A DNA stretch of 7,201 bases from contig JAKAQQ010000036.1 in the NCBI GenBank assembly GCA_021819635.1, positions 1 to 7,201 of the forward strand, given 5' to 3'. The stretch comes from Pseudomonadota bacterium (lineage in GTDB: Bacteria > Pseudomonadota > Gammaproteobacteria > JAKAQQ01). Below the pieces are notes generated by a model. That model was not told the origin of the DNA and searched no databases. It saw only the letters and a list, made by a program, of their open reading frames with translations. The translations under genes were made by a program, and so were the position numbers. The number at the start of each line of letters is the position of its first letter. The stretch's first letter is position 1. Positions 1-6,864 of this stretch are shown here, piece after piece.

Positions 1-4
1 TTTT

Positions 5-124
5 TGCCTGGTGGCTGGAGCGAATCGGAACCACCCGATCCCATCCCGAACTCGGAAGTGAAACGATTCAGCGCCGATGGTAGTGTGGAGTTTCTCCATG
101 TGAGAGTAGGTCGCCGCCAGGCAT
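5..124 (+). rRNA. rrf: 5S ribosomal RNA
   Basis: This is a complete 5S rRNA of about 120 nt, the RNA of the large ribosomal subunit central protuberance. The terminal helix is visible: TGCCTGGTGGC at the 5' end pairs with GCCGCCAGGCA at the 3' end. The internal blocks CCCGAACTCGGAAGTGAAAC and GCGCCGATGGTAGTGTGG match the bacterial 5S consensus closely. No 16S or 23S sequence lies in the window; the 23S gene is expected just upstream. The T-run at 1-5 is the spacer side. The exact ends are set by analogy with the E. coli molecule and may be off by one or two bases. Confidence 0.97.
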
Positions 125-131
125 CTGATCG

Positions 132-146
132 GCCGGGGAACCCGGC
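132..146 (+). other. short hairpin between 5S and terminator
   Basis: GCCGGG (132-137) and CCCGGC (141-146) form a 6-bp stem around a GAA loop. It sits 8 bases after the 5S 3' end and just before the terminator. It may serve 3' trimming of the rRNA precursor, but that is inference. It has no T-run and is not a terminator itself. Confidence 0.4.
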
Positions 147-149
147 AAC

Positions 150-182
150 GCCACGGTCGCTACGCGATCGTGGCTTTTTTTT
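150..182 (+). terminator. intrinsic terminator of the rRNA operon
   Basis: GCCACGGTCG (150-159) pairs with CGATCGTGGC (165-174) over 10 bp with a single G-T wobble, and eight T residues follow directly (175-182). This is a textbook rho-independent terminator. It ends the rRNA transcript and separates it from the membrane-protein gene downstream. Confidence 0.88.
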
Positions 183-278
183 GGTCCCAAAAATCACTCG
201 GGAGGAAGCGGCCGATCAATCCGCCCTCCGGGCGTGGGGCGTCCCTTGACGCAAAGCCCTGTAACATCAGGTTGGTGA

Positions 279-1097
279 GTGCCGGGGACCAACGTTGCCT
301 TGATTGATCCCGTTGCGGTCCTTCTTGGGCTGTGGATGCTCAACGCCGCCCTCATGACTGTCCTCTGGATTTGGGCGGTTCGTCTCCGCAACGCCGACTT
401 TGCGAGCATCGGAGGGTGCCTCGGAGTCAGCCTCGACGTCTTGGCGGAACTCCTCTGGAGCGGGACCCCTTCGCCATTGGCCTGGTCCTTGGCCGTGGCC
501 CTATGGCTCTGGGCACTTCGGATCGTCTGGTATTTGGGAAGGAGGATGATCGGGAAACCCGAAGATCCTCGGTACGCCGCGGTTCGGCAGGTGTGGCGGG
601 CACGGGACCGCCTGATGAACGCCGTCTGGTTCGGGGTCTTTCAGCTGCAGGGGGTCCTTGGCGTCGTCTTCTCGCTGCCCGTCTTTCTGGTTTGCCTCCA
701 CCCGCTCCCGCAAATCGGCGAGGCAGGAACCGTCGGGATCCTTCTCTTTGCCCTGGGCTTCGTGGGTGAGAGCCTGGCCGTCATTCAACTTGCGAGGGAC
801 AGGGCAAGCGGGCGCTGTGGGGTGTACCGCAAAGGGCTCTGGGCGTATTCGCGGCACTCGAACGACTTCTTTGAGTGTGTTCTCTGGGTTGGGCTCGCCG
901 TGGGAGCGCTCGAAGTGCCCTACGGGGCCGTCGCGTTTCTCTGCCCCGTGCTGAAACTCTTCTTTCTGCTTCGGAGGACCGGAACTTCGGCGACCGAGAC
1001 CCGCGCTCTCCAAAGCCTGGGCGAGGACTACCGACGTTACCAGCGGGAGGTTTCCGCCTTCTTTCCGTGGGTGCCACGGAATAGCTCCAGGCGGTGA
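279..1097 (+). CDS. DUF1295 family integral membrane protein
   Basis: The 272-aa protein is rich in hydrophobic segments (about residues 12-34, 46-60, 67-87, 115-140, 149-171, 200-230). It looks like a DUF1295 protein, a relative of the 3-oxo-5-alpha-steroid 4-dehydrogenase/isoprenylcysteine methyltransferase fold. The family signatures are K93-PEDPRY and G186-LWAYSRHSNDFFE, followed by a short C-terminal part ending in YRRYQREVSAFFPWVP. The usual second motif reads YSRHPNYFGE; here P and Y are replaced by S194 and D196, while H193, N195 and E199 are kept. The substrate is unknown. The chosen start is GTG at 279, with only a weak AGG (269-271) upstream; the first membrane segment begins soon after, so the start is plausible. 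It stands alone between the rRNA terminator and a 209-base gap. Confidence 0.85.
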   Translation: MPGTNVALIDPVAVLLGLWMLNAALMTVLWIWAVRLRNADFASIGGCLGVSLDVLAELLWSGTPSPLAWSLAVALWLWALRIVWYLGRRMIGKPEDPRYAAVRQVWRARDRLMNAVWFGVFQLQGVLGVVFSLPVFLVCLHPLPQIGEAGTVGILLFALGFVGESLAVIQLARDRASGRCGVYRKGLWAYSRHSNDFFECVLWVGLAVGALEVPYGAVAFLCPVLKLFFLLRRTGTSATETRALQSLGEDYRRYQREVSAFFPWVPRNSSRR

Positions 1098-1306
1098 AGG
1101 AGCGAGGGAACGTGTGATGCACCGGTTGGAATCGTCACGATCAGCGGTTGGGAACACGCCTCCCGCCCGTGGCACAAAGACGGTGATAACCGCCTCAAGC
1201 AAGCTGGTGCGGGGCCGATGGGAATCGGGGTGGGGCGGGAAACGGGGGAGCATGCTACCATCATCCGCGTGCATTCTTTCTGGCCCGCGGGGAGTTTTCG
1301 CCTGTC
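1098..1306. other. intergenic region, no convincing gene
   Basis: No reading frame here shows family features or a good start. Several small inverted repeats can be seen: ATCGT-C-ACGAT (1131-1141), CGGT-GATA-ACCG (1181-1192) and CCGAT-GGGA-ATCGG (1215-1228). The last lies in a G-rich stretch and would form a 5-bp stem with a GNRA-type loop. They could be leader structure or operators for the hydrolase gene downstream, but no known riboswitch core was recognised. If the downstream gene starts at ATG 1406 rather than GTG 1307, this region extends to 1405. Confidence 0.5.
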
Positions 1307-2290
1307 GTGACGGTCGCGAATGGTGTGCCGCCCACACCCCCCTCTCCTTCCGGGGCTGAAGGGCGCTCCTCCGTACCCGAACCCCAGAGCTGCGGCCGTG
1401 TCCTCATGGTGCGCCCGGCGGCTTTCGGCTACAACGAGGAGACCGCCTCCAGCAACGTCTTTCAGAAGAACCGCACGGGCGACGACCGGCAGGTACGGGC
1501 GCGTGTCTGGAAAGAGTTTGACGGAGCCGTGGAGCGCCTCCGCGACAGCGGCATCGAGGTTCTGGTCTGGGAGGATCGCCCCGAGCCCGCCAAGCCTGAC
1601 GCAATTTTCCCCAACAACTGGTTCAGCACCCACCGTGACGGCACGCTCGTCCTGTACCCGCTCGAGGCCCGGGTACGGCGACACGAGCGCGATCCCGACC
1701 TTGTTTCCTGGCTGGTTGAAGCGTCCGCGCCGCGCCGCGTTCTTGATCTGAGCGCGCTGGAAAACGAGGGTCTTTACCTTGAGGGGACCGGGAGCCTCGT
1801 TCTTGACCGCCCCGCGCGTGTGGCCTATTGCGCCCTCTCCAGTCGGAGCCACCCCAGCACGCTCGCGCGTTGGGCCGGTGAGATGGGCTACAGCACGGTG
1901 ACGTTTCGGACCGATGACGGTCACGGCCACGCCGTGTACCACACGAACGTGGTCATGTCCGTCGGCACCCGCATCGCCTGCGTGGTGGAGGAAGCGATCC
2001 CCGCCCGCGACGAGAGGCAGCGGGTCCGCGCGAGTCTCGAGGCTTCCGGACACGGCGTCCACGCCCTCGACCTTGAAGCCATGCGTGCTCTCGGTGCCAA
2101 CGCGCTGGAGCTCCGAGCTCGCGAGGGGCCGCTCTGGGTCCTGTCAACACGGGCGTGGGCGCATCTTCCCGTCCCCGTACGTCGTGCCTTGGAGCAGGAG
2201 ATCCACGTTCTCCCGATCGATGTGGCGACGATTGAGGAGGTGGGCGGCGGCGGCATTCGCTGCATGCTCGCCGAGCTGTTTCTGCCCTAA
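1307..2290 (+). CDS. ctlX: citrulline hydrolase, CtlX type (guanidine-modifying superfamily)
   Basis: This protein (up to 327 aa) resembles CtlX, the citrulline ureidase/citrulline utilisation hydrolase, which splits citrulline to ornithine, CO2 and ammonia in the cytoplasm. Visible signatures are M34-VRPAAFGYNEET near the N-terminus, P97-DAIFPNNWFSTH, L158-EGTGSLVLD carrying the acidic residue, D204-GHGHAVYHTN carrying the likely catalytic histidine H212, and a C-terminal GGGGIRC319MLAE with the nucleophilic cysteine. This is the Glu/Asp-His-Cys layout of the pentein fold, so the enzyme appears intact. Homologs normally have only about 10-15 residues before MVRP, so GTG 1307 may be too early; ATG 1406, which is the M of MVRP, or an alternative start between them is possible. 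The stop overlaps the end of the converging AhpD-like gene by 4 bases. An arginine dihydrolase-like gene lies 500 bases downstream. A related amidino-hydrolase specificity (for example dimethylarginine) cannot be ruled out. Confidence 0.82.
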   Translation: MTVANGVPPTPPSPSGAEGRSSVPEPQSCGRVLMVRPAAFGYNEETASSNVFQKNRTGDDRQVRARVWKEFDGAVERLRDSGIEVLVWEDRPEPAKPDAIFPNNWFSTHRDGTLVLYPLEARVRRHERDPDLVSWLVEASAPRRVLDLSALENEGLYLEGTGSLVLDRPARVAYCALSSRSHPSTLARWAGEMGYSTVTFRTDDGHGHAVYHTNVVMSVGTRIACVVEEAIPARDERQRVRASLEASGHGVHALDLEAMRALGANALELRAREGPLWVLSTRAWAHLPVPVRRALEQEIHVLPIDVATIEEVGGGGIRCMLAELFLP

Positions 2291-2664
2291 CCGCAGGACG
2301 TCGGCGGCGGGGGGGTGGGGAGACGGTCGAGGTAGTCTACGGCTCGCCTGAGATGCGGCACGACAATGGTTCCGCCGACGACGAGCCCGACCGAGAGGGC
2401 GTCGAGGATCTCCTCACGCGTGGTGCCAAGCTCGGCGGAGCGCCCGAGGTGGTAGCGCACGCAGTCGTCGCAGCGGAGGACCAAGGACGCGACAAGGCCG
2501 AGGAGTTCCTTGGTGGTTTTCGGGAGCGCTCCGTCTTCGTAGGCCAGGGTATCGAGGGAATACAAACGCTTGACGACGCGGTGGTCGGTGGCGAGGACCC
2601 GCTCGTTGAGGCGGGCACGCTCGGCGGCAAATTCTTCGGGGGTGAGGTTCACGGGCGGAGTCAC
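2287..2664 (-). CDS. carboxymuconolactone decarboxylase / AhpD-like protein
   Basis: The 125-aa, mostly helical protein belongs to the CMD/AhpD-like family. It carries a redox-type C65-DDC68-VRYH72 motif. With E53 placed 12 residues before the first cysteine, the spacing of E, CxxC and H equals that of the active site of AhpD (Glu118, Cys130, Cys133, His137 from memory). An alkylhydroperoxidase or disulfide-reductase role is therefore more likely than true carboxymuconolactone decarboxylation. The C-terminus ends in a proline run, PTPPPPT. The start is GTG at 2664 (reading leftwards); an in-frame GTG four codons later is also possible, and neither has a clear ribosome binding site. It is the only minus-strand gene in the window. 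It converges on ctlX with a 4-base overlap and diverges from the arginine dihydrolase-like gene. Its physiological partner is not evident. Confidence 0.87.
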   Translation of the reverse strand: MTPPVNLTPEEFAAERARLNERVLATDHRVVKRLYSLDTLAYEDGALPKTTKELLGLVASLVLRCDDCVRYHLGRSAELGTTREEILDALSVGLVVGGTIVVPHLRRAVDYLDRLPTPPPPTSCG

Positions 2665-2746
2665 CGTCGGGGATAAGGAACGGCACTGATTCTAGGGCAG
2701 GCCGTTGCGTTCCGCTCCGCGACGCGCGGGTTGGAGGGCGATCCGG

Positions 2747-2752
2747 TACAAT
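2747..2752 (+). promoter_or_regulatory. possible -10 element upstream of the arginine dihydrolase-like gene
   Basis: TACAAT matches the sigma-70 -10 consensus at five of six positions and would start transcription near 2759, about 35 bases before ATG 2794. No acceptable -35 box is found 16-18 bases upstream. TTGGAG at 2731 is only 10 bases away, which is too close. An inverted repeat CGGAG-TT-CTCCG (2757-2768) lies over the predicted start and could be an operator. Confidence 0.3.
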
Positions 2753-2793
2753 GCCGCGGAGTTCTCCGTGTTTTTGCCTTCGCGCCCGACGCA

Positions 2794-3627
2794 ATGTCCG
2801 CCCGCTCCCGATTCCTTGTCTGCCCCCCGACCTATTACGACGTCCGGTATTGCATCAACCCGTGGATGCAGAACCAGATCCATCACGTCGATCGGCTGCG
2901 TGCGGCACGGCAGTGGCTTACACTCCGTTCCACGGTGGCCCGCTATGCGGACGTTGTGGATCTTGAGCCGGTGCACGATCTCCCCGACATGGTGTTCACC
3001 GCCAACGCCGGCTTCGTCTACCGATCGCGCGTCGTGGTAAGCCGGTTTCTTCATCCTGAAAGGCAAGGAGAAACGGCCCCGTTTGCCGCCGGCCTCCGGC
3101 GGCTCGGGTTTGAGGTTTTCGTCCCCCCTGAAGGCGTCGCGTTCGAAGGGGCCGGCGACACCCTCTACGACGCCCGAAGGGGGTTTGCCTGGGCGGGTTC
3201 GGGACCGCGTTCCGAACGGGAGTCCCACCGCTACGTTGAGGACGTGACGGGTTGTTCCCTGGTCTCCCTCACCCTTGTCAACCCGGCCTTCTACCATCTC
3301 GACACCTGTCTGTGTCCGCTCCCGGGTGGCGAACTGCTTTACTACCCGCCCGCCTTCGATGACGAAAGCCTGGCGCTCATCGCCGCCCACACCGCGCCCG
3401 AGGAGCGGATCGTGGTTGACGACTACGAGGCCGGCACGCTTGCGTGCAACATGGTGGTGATCGGTCGCGTGCTTGTCGTGCACGGTCTTTCCGAGCGCCT
3501 GCGCGGGATTCTGGAAGAAGCCGGCTACACCATCGAGATCACGCCGCTCGACGAATTCCACCGCGCCGGCGGCTCGGCCCGTTGCTTGACGCTGCGCCTC
3601 GACACGGAGCCCGGGGAGACCGCCTGA
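2794..3627 (+). CDS. argZ: arginine dihydrolase-like protein (stand-alone ArgZ/AgrE N-terminal domain)
   Basis: The 277-aa protein closely resembles the N-terminal domain of cyanobacterial ArgZ/AgrE, which hydrolyses arginine to ornithine, CO2 and two ammonia. Starting from ATG 2794 (MSARSRFLVCPP), the key residues fall at N22 (INPWM), N71 (VFTANAG), E118 (FEGAGD), H168 (FYHLDTC) and C264 (SARC at the C-terminus). As far as I recall, these are the same positions as in Synechocystis ArgZ. N71 matters because it is linked to the second hydrolysis step, which separates dihydrolase from plain deiminase or dimethylargininase activity. The C-terminal LOR/ornithine cyclodeaminase-like half of the cyanobacterial proteins is missing: the frame stops at 3627 and plsY follows 5 bases later. 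An upstream in-frame start at 2731 would add 21 residues unlike the family, so it was not chosen. Alternative call: another DDAH-like amidinohydrolase. Confidence 0.88.
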   Translation: MSARSRFLVCPPTYYDVRYCINPWMQNQIHHVDRLRAARQWLTLRSTVARYADVVDLEPVHDLPDMVFTANAGFVYRSRVVVSRFLHPERQGETAPFAAGLRRLGFEVFVPPEGVAFEGAGDTLYDARRGFAWAGSGPRSERESHRYVEDVTGCSLVSLTLVNPAFYHLDTCLCPLPGGELLYYPPAFDDESLALIAAHTAPEERIVVDDYEAGTLACNMVVIGRVLVVHGLSERLRGILEEAGYTIEITPLDEFHRAGGSARCLTLRLDTEPGETA

Positions 3628-3632
3628 GGTCC

Positions 3633-4295
3633 GTGCGCACCGTGCGGCCCCTCTTCGTTGCCCCTCCTCTCGCCCAGGGGGTGCTCCTCCCGATCCTCGC
3701 GGTCGGTCTGTCCTACGCTCTGGGAGGAATTCTCGGGGCCGACCTCGTCGGCCGGTGGCGCGGGTTCGACGCGCGCGGCGGTGGGAGCGGAAACCCCGGG
3801 GCGACAAACGTGTACCGGACGGTCGGGGCGCTCCCGGCTTTTCTGGTTCTCCTCTGGGATGCGGGCAAGGGGTGGCTGGCGGTGTGCCTTCCCGTGTGGA
3901 TGCACTGCGGGCATGCGGCGATCGTGGCCTCCGTCTGCGCGCTTGCCGTGCTCCTGGGACACGTTCGTCCGCCGTGGCGGCGGCACGGAACGGGGGGCAA
4001 GGGCGTGGCCACGTTTCTGGGCGTTCTGGTGGCCCTCGTGCCCCCGGCCGCCGGGGTCTTTGTCGTGATCTGGGCGGCCGTGCTCGTCGCGACCCGCTAC
4101 GTCTCCCTCGCCAGCTTGGTGGCCGGGGCCGCGGCCGTCGTGGTCTGGGGACTGGAGGCGCCGCCTGAGCGCGCCGCCGTGGCTTGGGCCGCGGCGGCTC
4201 TCGCCTACGCCCTAGTCCTCTGGCGTCACCGCGGAAACGTCCGCCGTCTCTGCGCCGGTGAGGAGCCCCGCTTGAGCAGGCTCCGGGCCCGGTGA
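3633..4295 (+). CDS. plsY: glycerol-3-phosphate acyltransferase PlsY
   Basis: PlsY is the integral inner-membrane enzyme that transfers an acyl group from acyl-phosphate to sn-glycerol 3-phosphate, the first step of phospholipid synthesis. The 220-aa product has about five hydrophobic segments and the three family motifs: G51-SGNPGATN (motif 1), D76-AGKG (motif 2) and G121-GKGVAT (motif 3). Between membrane segments the usual GHxFP is GHVRP (109-113), followed by a slightly unusual PWRRHGT. The GTG start at 3633 lies 5 bases after the preceding stop, with GAGG (3626-3629) overlapping that stop as a close Shine-Dalgarno; a second GTG at 3642 has better spacing and would shorten the protein by three residues. 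The stop overlaps the birA start (GTGA, 4292-4295), which suggests translational coupling. Confidence 0.92.
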   Translation: MRTVRPLFVAPPLAQGVLLPILAVGLSYALGGILGADLVGRWRGFDARGGGSGNPGATNVYRTVGALPAFLVLLWDAGKGWLAVCLPVWMHCGHAAIVASVCALAVLLGHVRPPWRRHGTGGKGVATFLGVLVALVPPAAGVFVVIWAAVLVATRYVSLASLVAGAAAVVVWGLEAPPERAAVAWAAAALAYALVLWRHRGNVRRLCAGEEPRLSRLRAR

Positions 4296-5296
4296 CCGCT
4301 GAACAGGCCGAGAAGCTTCCCCCCGCGGTCACGCACGAGCGCCTGCTCGCGCTCCTGTCCGACGGCGATTGGCACTCGGGCGACCGGCTTGCCGCCTCCC
4401 TCGGAGTTAGCCGGACCACGATCTGGAAATGCGTGCGCGCTCTGGCCGGACGAGGGCTACGGATCGAGCGGGCGCGCGGCCGCGGCTACCGCCTCGCCTG
4501 CCCCCTCGATCCCATGGATTCCGAACGCCTCGGCCTTTTGTTCCGTAGCCTTGCGGGGGCCGGGGCCCGACTCGACGTTCGCGAGGTCGTGGGGTCGACC
4601 AACGACATCGCGCGGGAAAATCCCGGCGACGCTCCTCTTCTTGTGGTGGCCGAATATCAGCGCGGAGGAAAGGGGCGACGGGGCCGACGTTGGTGGTCGC
4701 CCTACGGAGCGGGACTCTGCTTCTCGCTGGCGCTTCCTCTCGAGCCGTCCGCCGGGGGGCTTGGGGCGCTTCCCCTGGCCTGTGCCTTGGGCGTGGTCGA
4801 CGGTCTCGAGGCGTTGGACGCCGGCCCCTTCGGAATCAAGTGGCCGAACGATGTCGAGTGGCAGGGTCGGAAGCTTGGCGGAATCCTCGTCGAAATCCAG
4901 GGCGAGTCCGCCGGCCCCTTCTGGACGGTGGTCGGGGTGGGGTTGAACGTGCATCGACCCGGGGCGGCTTGGCCTCCGGACGTGGCCGAACGCCTGGCGG
5001 CGCTGGACGACCTCCGGACGGGGACGGCGTGGCGTCGGGAAGAGGTCCTCGGCGCCGTGGTGGCGGCTCTCTGGAGACGGCTCAAGGTCTTTGGACGCGA
5101 GGGGTTTGCGACCATGGGTCACGACTACGCCCGGCGCGACGCCTTGGTCGGGCGCGCGATCGTCGTGCACCGGGATGGGGAGCCTCCGCTCCACGGCACC
5201 GCTCTCGGGATCGACGCCGCGGGGTGGCTGCGTCTCGACACCCCCACGGGCGAGGTGCGTCTTGGCGTCGGGGAAGCAAGCGTGCGGCCCGCATGA
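4292..5296 (+). CDS. birA: bifunctional biotin ligase / biotin operon repressor BirA
   Basis: The 334-aa cytoplasmic enzyme makes biotinyl-AMP and attaches biotin to the carrier protein of acetyl-CoA carboxylase. The N-terminal winged helix is present (about residues 15-68: GDRLAASLGVSRTTIWKCVRAL, then GRGYRL in the wing), so it probably also represses biotin genes. The catalytic domain follows: G101-STN, the biotinyl-AMP loop GKGRRGRRW (126-134, usual consensus GRGRRG), K183-WPND with the catalytic lysine, G196-GILVE, and GVGLNV. A C-terminal SH3-like domain ends the protein. The length fits group II BirA. The GTG start overlaps the plsY stop by 4 bases, and the ATGA at the end overlaps the coaX start. 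Confidence 0.96.
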   Translation: MTAEQAEKLPPAVTHERLLALLSDGDWHSGDRLAASLGVSRTTIWKCVRALAGRGLRIERARGRGYRLACPLDPMDSERLGLLFRSLAGAGARLDVREVVGSTNDIARENPGDAPLLVVAEYQRGGKGRRGRRWWSPYGAGLCFSLALPLEPSAGGLGALPLACALGVVDGLEALDAGPFGIKWPNDVEWQGRKLGGILVEIQGESAGPFWTVVGVGLNVHRPGAAWPPDVAERLAALDDLRTGTAWRREEVLGAVVAALWRRLKVFGREGFATMGHDYARRDALVGRAIVVHRDGEPPLHGTALGIDAAGWLRLDTPTGEVRLGVGEASVRPA

Positions 5297-6063
5297 TTCT
5301 GCTTCTCGATCAGGGCAACCACCGCTTGAAGTGGCAGTTGCGGCCGCACACGGAGGGCGCCGCGGTGCGCGCGGCGGCCGTGGCGTTGGACGGTGACTGG
5401 CGCGGGGCGCTCGCGACCGATCTGGCCGGGTGTCCCCCCGTTTCCGGGGCGCTTGTCGCGAGCGTCGCCGGACCTGCGCGGAGCGACGAACTCCGCCGCT
5501 TCCTCGAGGCCAAGGGGCTGACGGAGGTCGTGTTCGCCGTCTCCCGGGAGGAGCTTGGCGGGGTGCGTAACGGGTACCGCGATCCCGCCCGTCTCGGCAT
5601 TGACCGCTGGTGCGCCGCCGTCGCCGCCTACCGCCGTTGCCGGGAGGCCGTCCTCGTCGCCGACGTCGGGACCGCCTGGACGTACGATCTTGTCGACGCC
5701 ACCGGCCGTCATCTCGGGGGATGGATTGCGCCGGGCCCGGCGACGCAGCGCGGGGCCTTGCACGCCGCCACCGCCGCCCTGCCCTACCTTGCCGAGGGGG
5801 GGATGTCCACGCTGGCGGTCTCTCCCGCCTGGGGGCAGGATACGGAGGCAGCGATCCGTGGCGGCGTGCGGGCGACAACGCTCGGCTTCCTTGCGATCGC
5901 CGAGGAAGCCGCGCAGCAGTGCGTCGGGCCGCGTTTCGCACGGGTGGTGACCGGCGGGGACCGGGACGCTCTCCCCGTGCTTCGCGCGCGCGGTTACACG
6001 ATGGTCGAGGATCTCGTTCTGGATGGGCTTGCTCTCTACGCCGCCCGGGAGCACACATCGTGA
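5293..6063 (+). CDS. coaX: type III pantothenate kinase CoaX
   Basis: CoaX phosphorylates pantothenate with ATP in the first step of coenzyme A synthesis; it has the ASKHA fold and is not feedback-inhibited by CoA in characterised members. The 256-aa product shows the expected motifs: L5-DQGNHRLKW at the N-terminus (phosphate loop, similar to the D-x-GN-x-RLKW form of beta/gammaproteobacteria), GYRDPARLGID104R with the likely catalytic aspartate, A123-DVGTAWTYD, and GGWIAPG. The ATG start overlaps the birA stop as ATGA, and the stop overlaps the next gene as GTGA. A birA-coaX neighbourhood is common in proteobacteria that lack CoaA. Confidence 0.95.
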   Translation: MILLLDQGNHRLKWQLRPHTEGAAVRAAAVALDGDWRGALATDLAGCPPVSGALVASVAGPARSDELRRFLEAKGLTEVVFAVSREELGGVRNGYRDPARLGIDRWCAAVAAYRRCREAVLVADVGTAWTYDLVDATGRHLGGWIAPGPATQRGALHAATAALPYLAEGGMSTLAVSPAWGQDTEAAIRGGVRATTLGFLAIAEEAAQQCVGPRFARVVTGGDRDALPVLRARGYTMVEDLVLDGLALYAAREHTS

Positions 6064-6863
6064 GGATCCTGTTCTACGCCCTGATCGTTGCCCTTCTTGT
6101 CCTCTGGGGCGGAACGATCCTTCCCCGCTCTGTGGGGGCGGGGAGCGACTCGGGGCTACGGGTGGTCCGGATGCGCGCGCCGCTGCTTGAAATCTGGACG
6201 CCCGAGGCGGCACGACGATTGCCCTCGCGGGCGCGGAAGGGCCCCCCGGTGGCGGTCCTTGCTCCGGCGCTTGTCACAAAGCCCGGGCGGACGGTGGTTC
6301 TCGAGAGCGCCCCCGCCGCCCGCGGTGCCCCGCCCGCCGTGGTGGCCCGTGTGGTTGCCACGCCCGTGGCTCCGGGCCCACGACATCAAGCGCCGAAAAC
6401 CGTTTCTCGACCTCCCGCCGTGGCGATCCCCCCTCCTCCCTGCCGTCGCCTCGTCGCGATTGTCCACCGGAGTTGGGCCGTCGCTCTTGCGCACCGATTC
6501 GGGGTCGCCGCCGCAACGATTGTCAAAAGGCCCTACGACGTGCGTCTGTATCGGGTGGCCCTGCTCCTGCCGAACGCCCAAGCGCCGATGGCCCTTGAGC
6601 AACGACTCCACCGTCTTGGCTTCCCACGGCCGTATTTTCGCCACCACGGCGGGCAGGCCGAACTCTCGCTCGGGGTCTTCCTCGCCCGTGGGGCCGCGCG
6701 CTCCCTCGTCCAACGCCTGGCTTCCAACGGACTTCGGGCGAGCCTGGAAGTGTTCGTCCGTCCGTGGACGACCTACGAACTTGTCGTCCACGTCCGCGCG
6801 CTCGGCCTGGCGGGACTGCGGCGGGCTTACCCCGGGGTGCGTGCGCTGGGCTGTCCGCCTTGA
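6060..6863 (+). CDS. membrane-anchored SPOR-like protein
   Basis: The 267-aa protein starts with a membrane anchor (residues 3-21, ILFYALIVALLVLWGGTIL), followed by a long Ala/Pro-rich, probably unstructured stretch (about 60-130). The C-terminal region of about 80 residues (163-244) has the repeat pattern of a SPOR domain: YRVALLL, then a helix, then LGVFLARGAARSLVQRLASNGLRASLEVF, which mirrors the 'G-x-F-x-x-x-x-A-x-x-L-x-x-L-x-x-x-G' pattern of these peptidoglycan-binding modules. The layout of anchor, linker and SPOR suggests a role at denuded peptidoglycan such as the division site, but this is inference from pattern only. The GTG start overlaps the coaX stop. It is the last gene of the plsY-birA-coaX run. 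Confidence 0.68.
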   Translation: MRILFYALIVALLVLWGGTILPRSVGAGSDSGLRVVRMRAPLLEIWTPEAARRLPSRARKGPPVAVLAPALVTKPGRTVVLESAPAARGAPPAVVARVVATPVAPGPRHQAPKTVSRPPAVAIPPPPCRRLVAIVHRSWAVALAHRFGVAAATIVKRPYDVRLYRVALLLPNAQAPMALEQRLHRLGFPRPYFRHHGGQAELSLGVFLARGAARSLVQRLASNGLRASLEVFVRPWTTYELVVHVRALGLAGLRRAYPGVRALGCPP

Positions 6864-6864
6864 A

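Noticed and set aside
246..274. TTGACG as a -35 box before the DUF1295 gene
   Set aside because: The -35 match is good, but the hexamer at 17 bases spacing (AGGTTG) is a poor -10, so no promoter was called.
1131..1250. Riboswitch ahead of the citrulline hydrolase gene (guanidine, cobalamin or SAM types considered)
   Set aside because: Only small hairpins are present; none of the conserved core sequences of these classes could be found on either strand.
1114..1359. Small plus-strand frame of 81 codons in the intergenic region
   Set aside because: No ribosome binding site, no recognisable features, and its end runs into the ctlX reading frame. It is most likely chance.
2757..2778. CGGAG-TT-CTCCG followed by a T-run as a terminator
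   Set aside because: A 5-bp stem with a 2-base loop is not stable, the T-run is offset by G and T bases, and it lies upstream of a gene start. Only an operator-like inverted repeat is suggested.
2692..4419. Long minus-strand open frame of about 575 codons
   Set aside because: It is opposite the arginine dihydrolase-like and plsY genes, is extremely rich in Arg, Pro and Gly, and shows no family motif. It is a by-product of high GC codon use.
4457..6058. Long minus-strand open frame of about 533 codons opposite birA and coaX
   Set aside because: Low-complexity Arg/Pro-rich translation without any recognisable domain, against two well-supported plus-strand genes.
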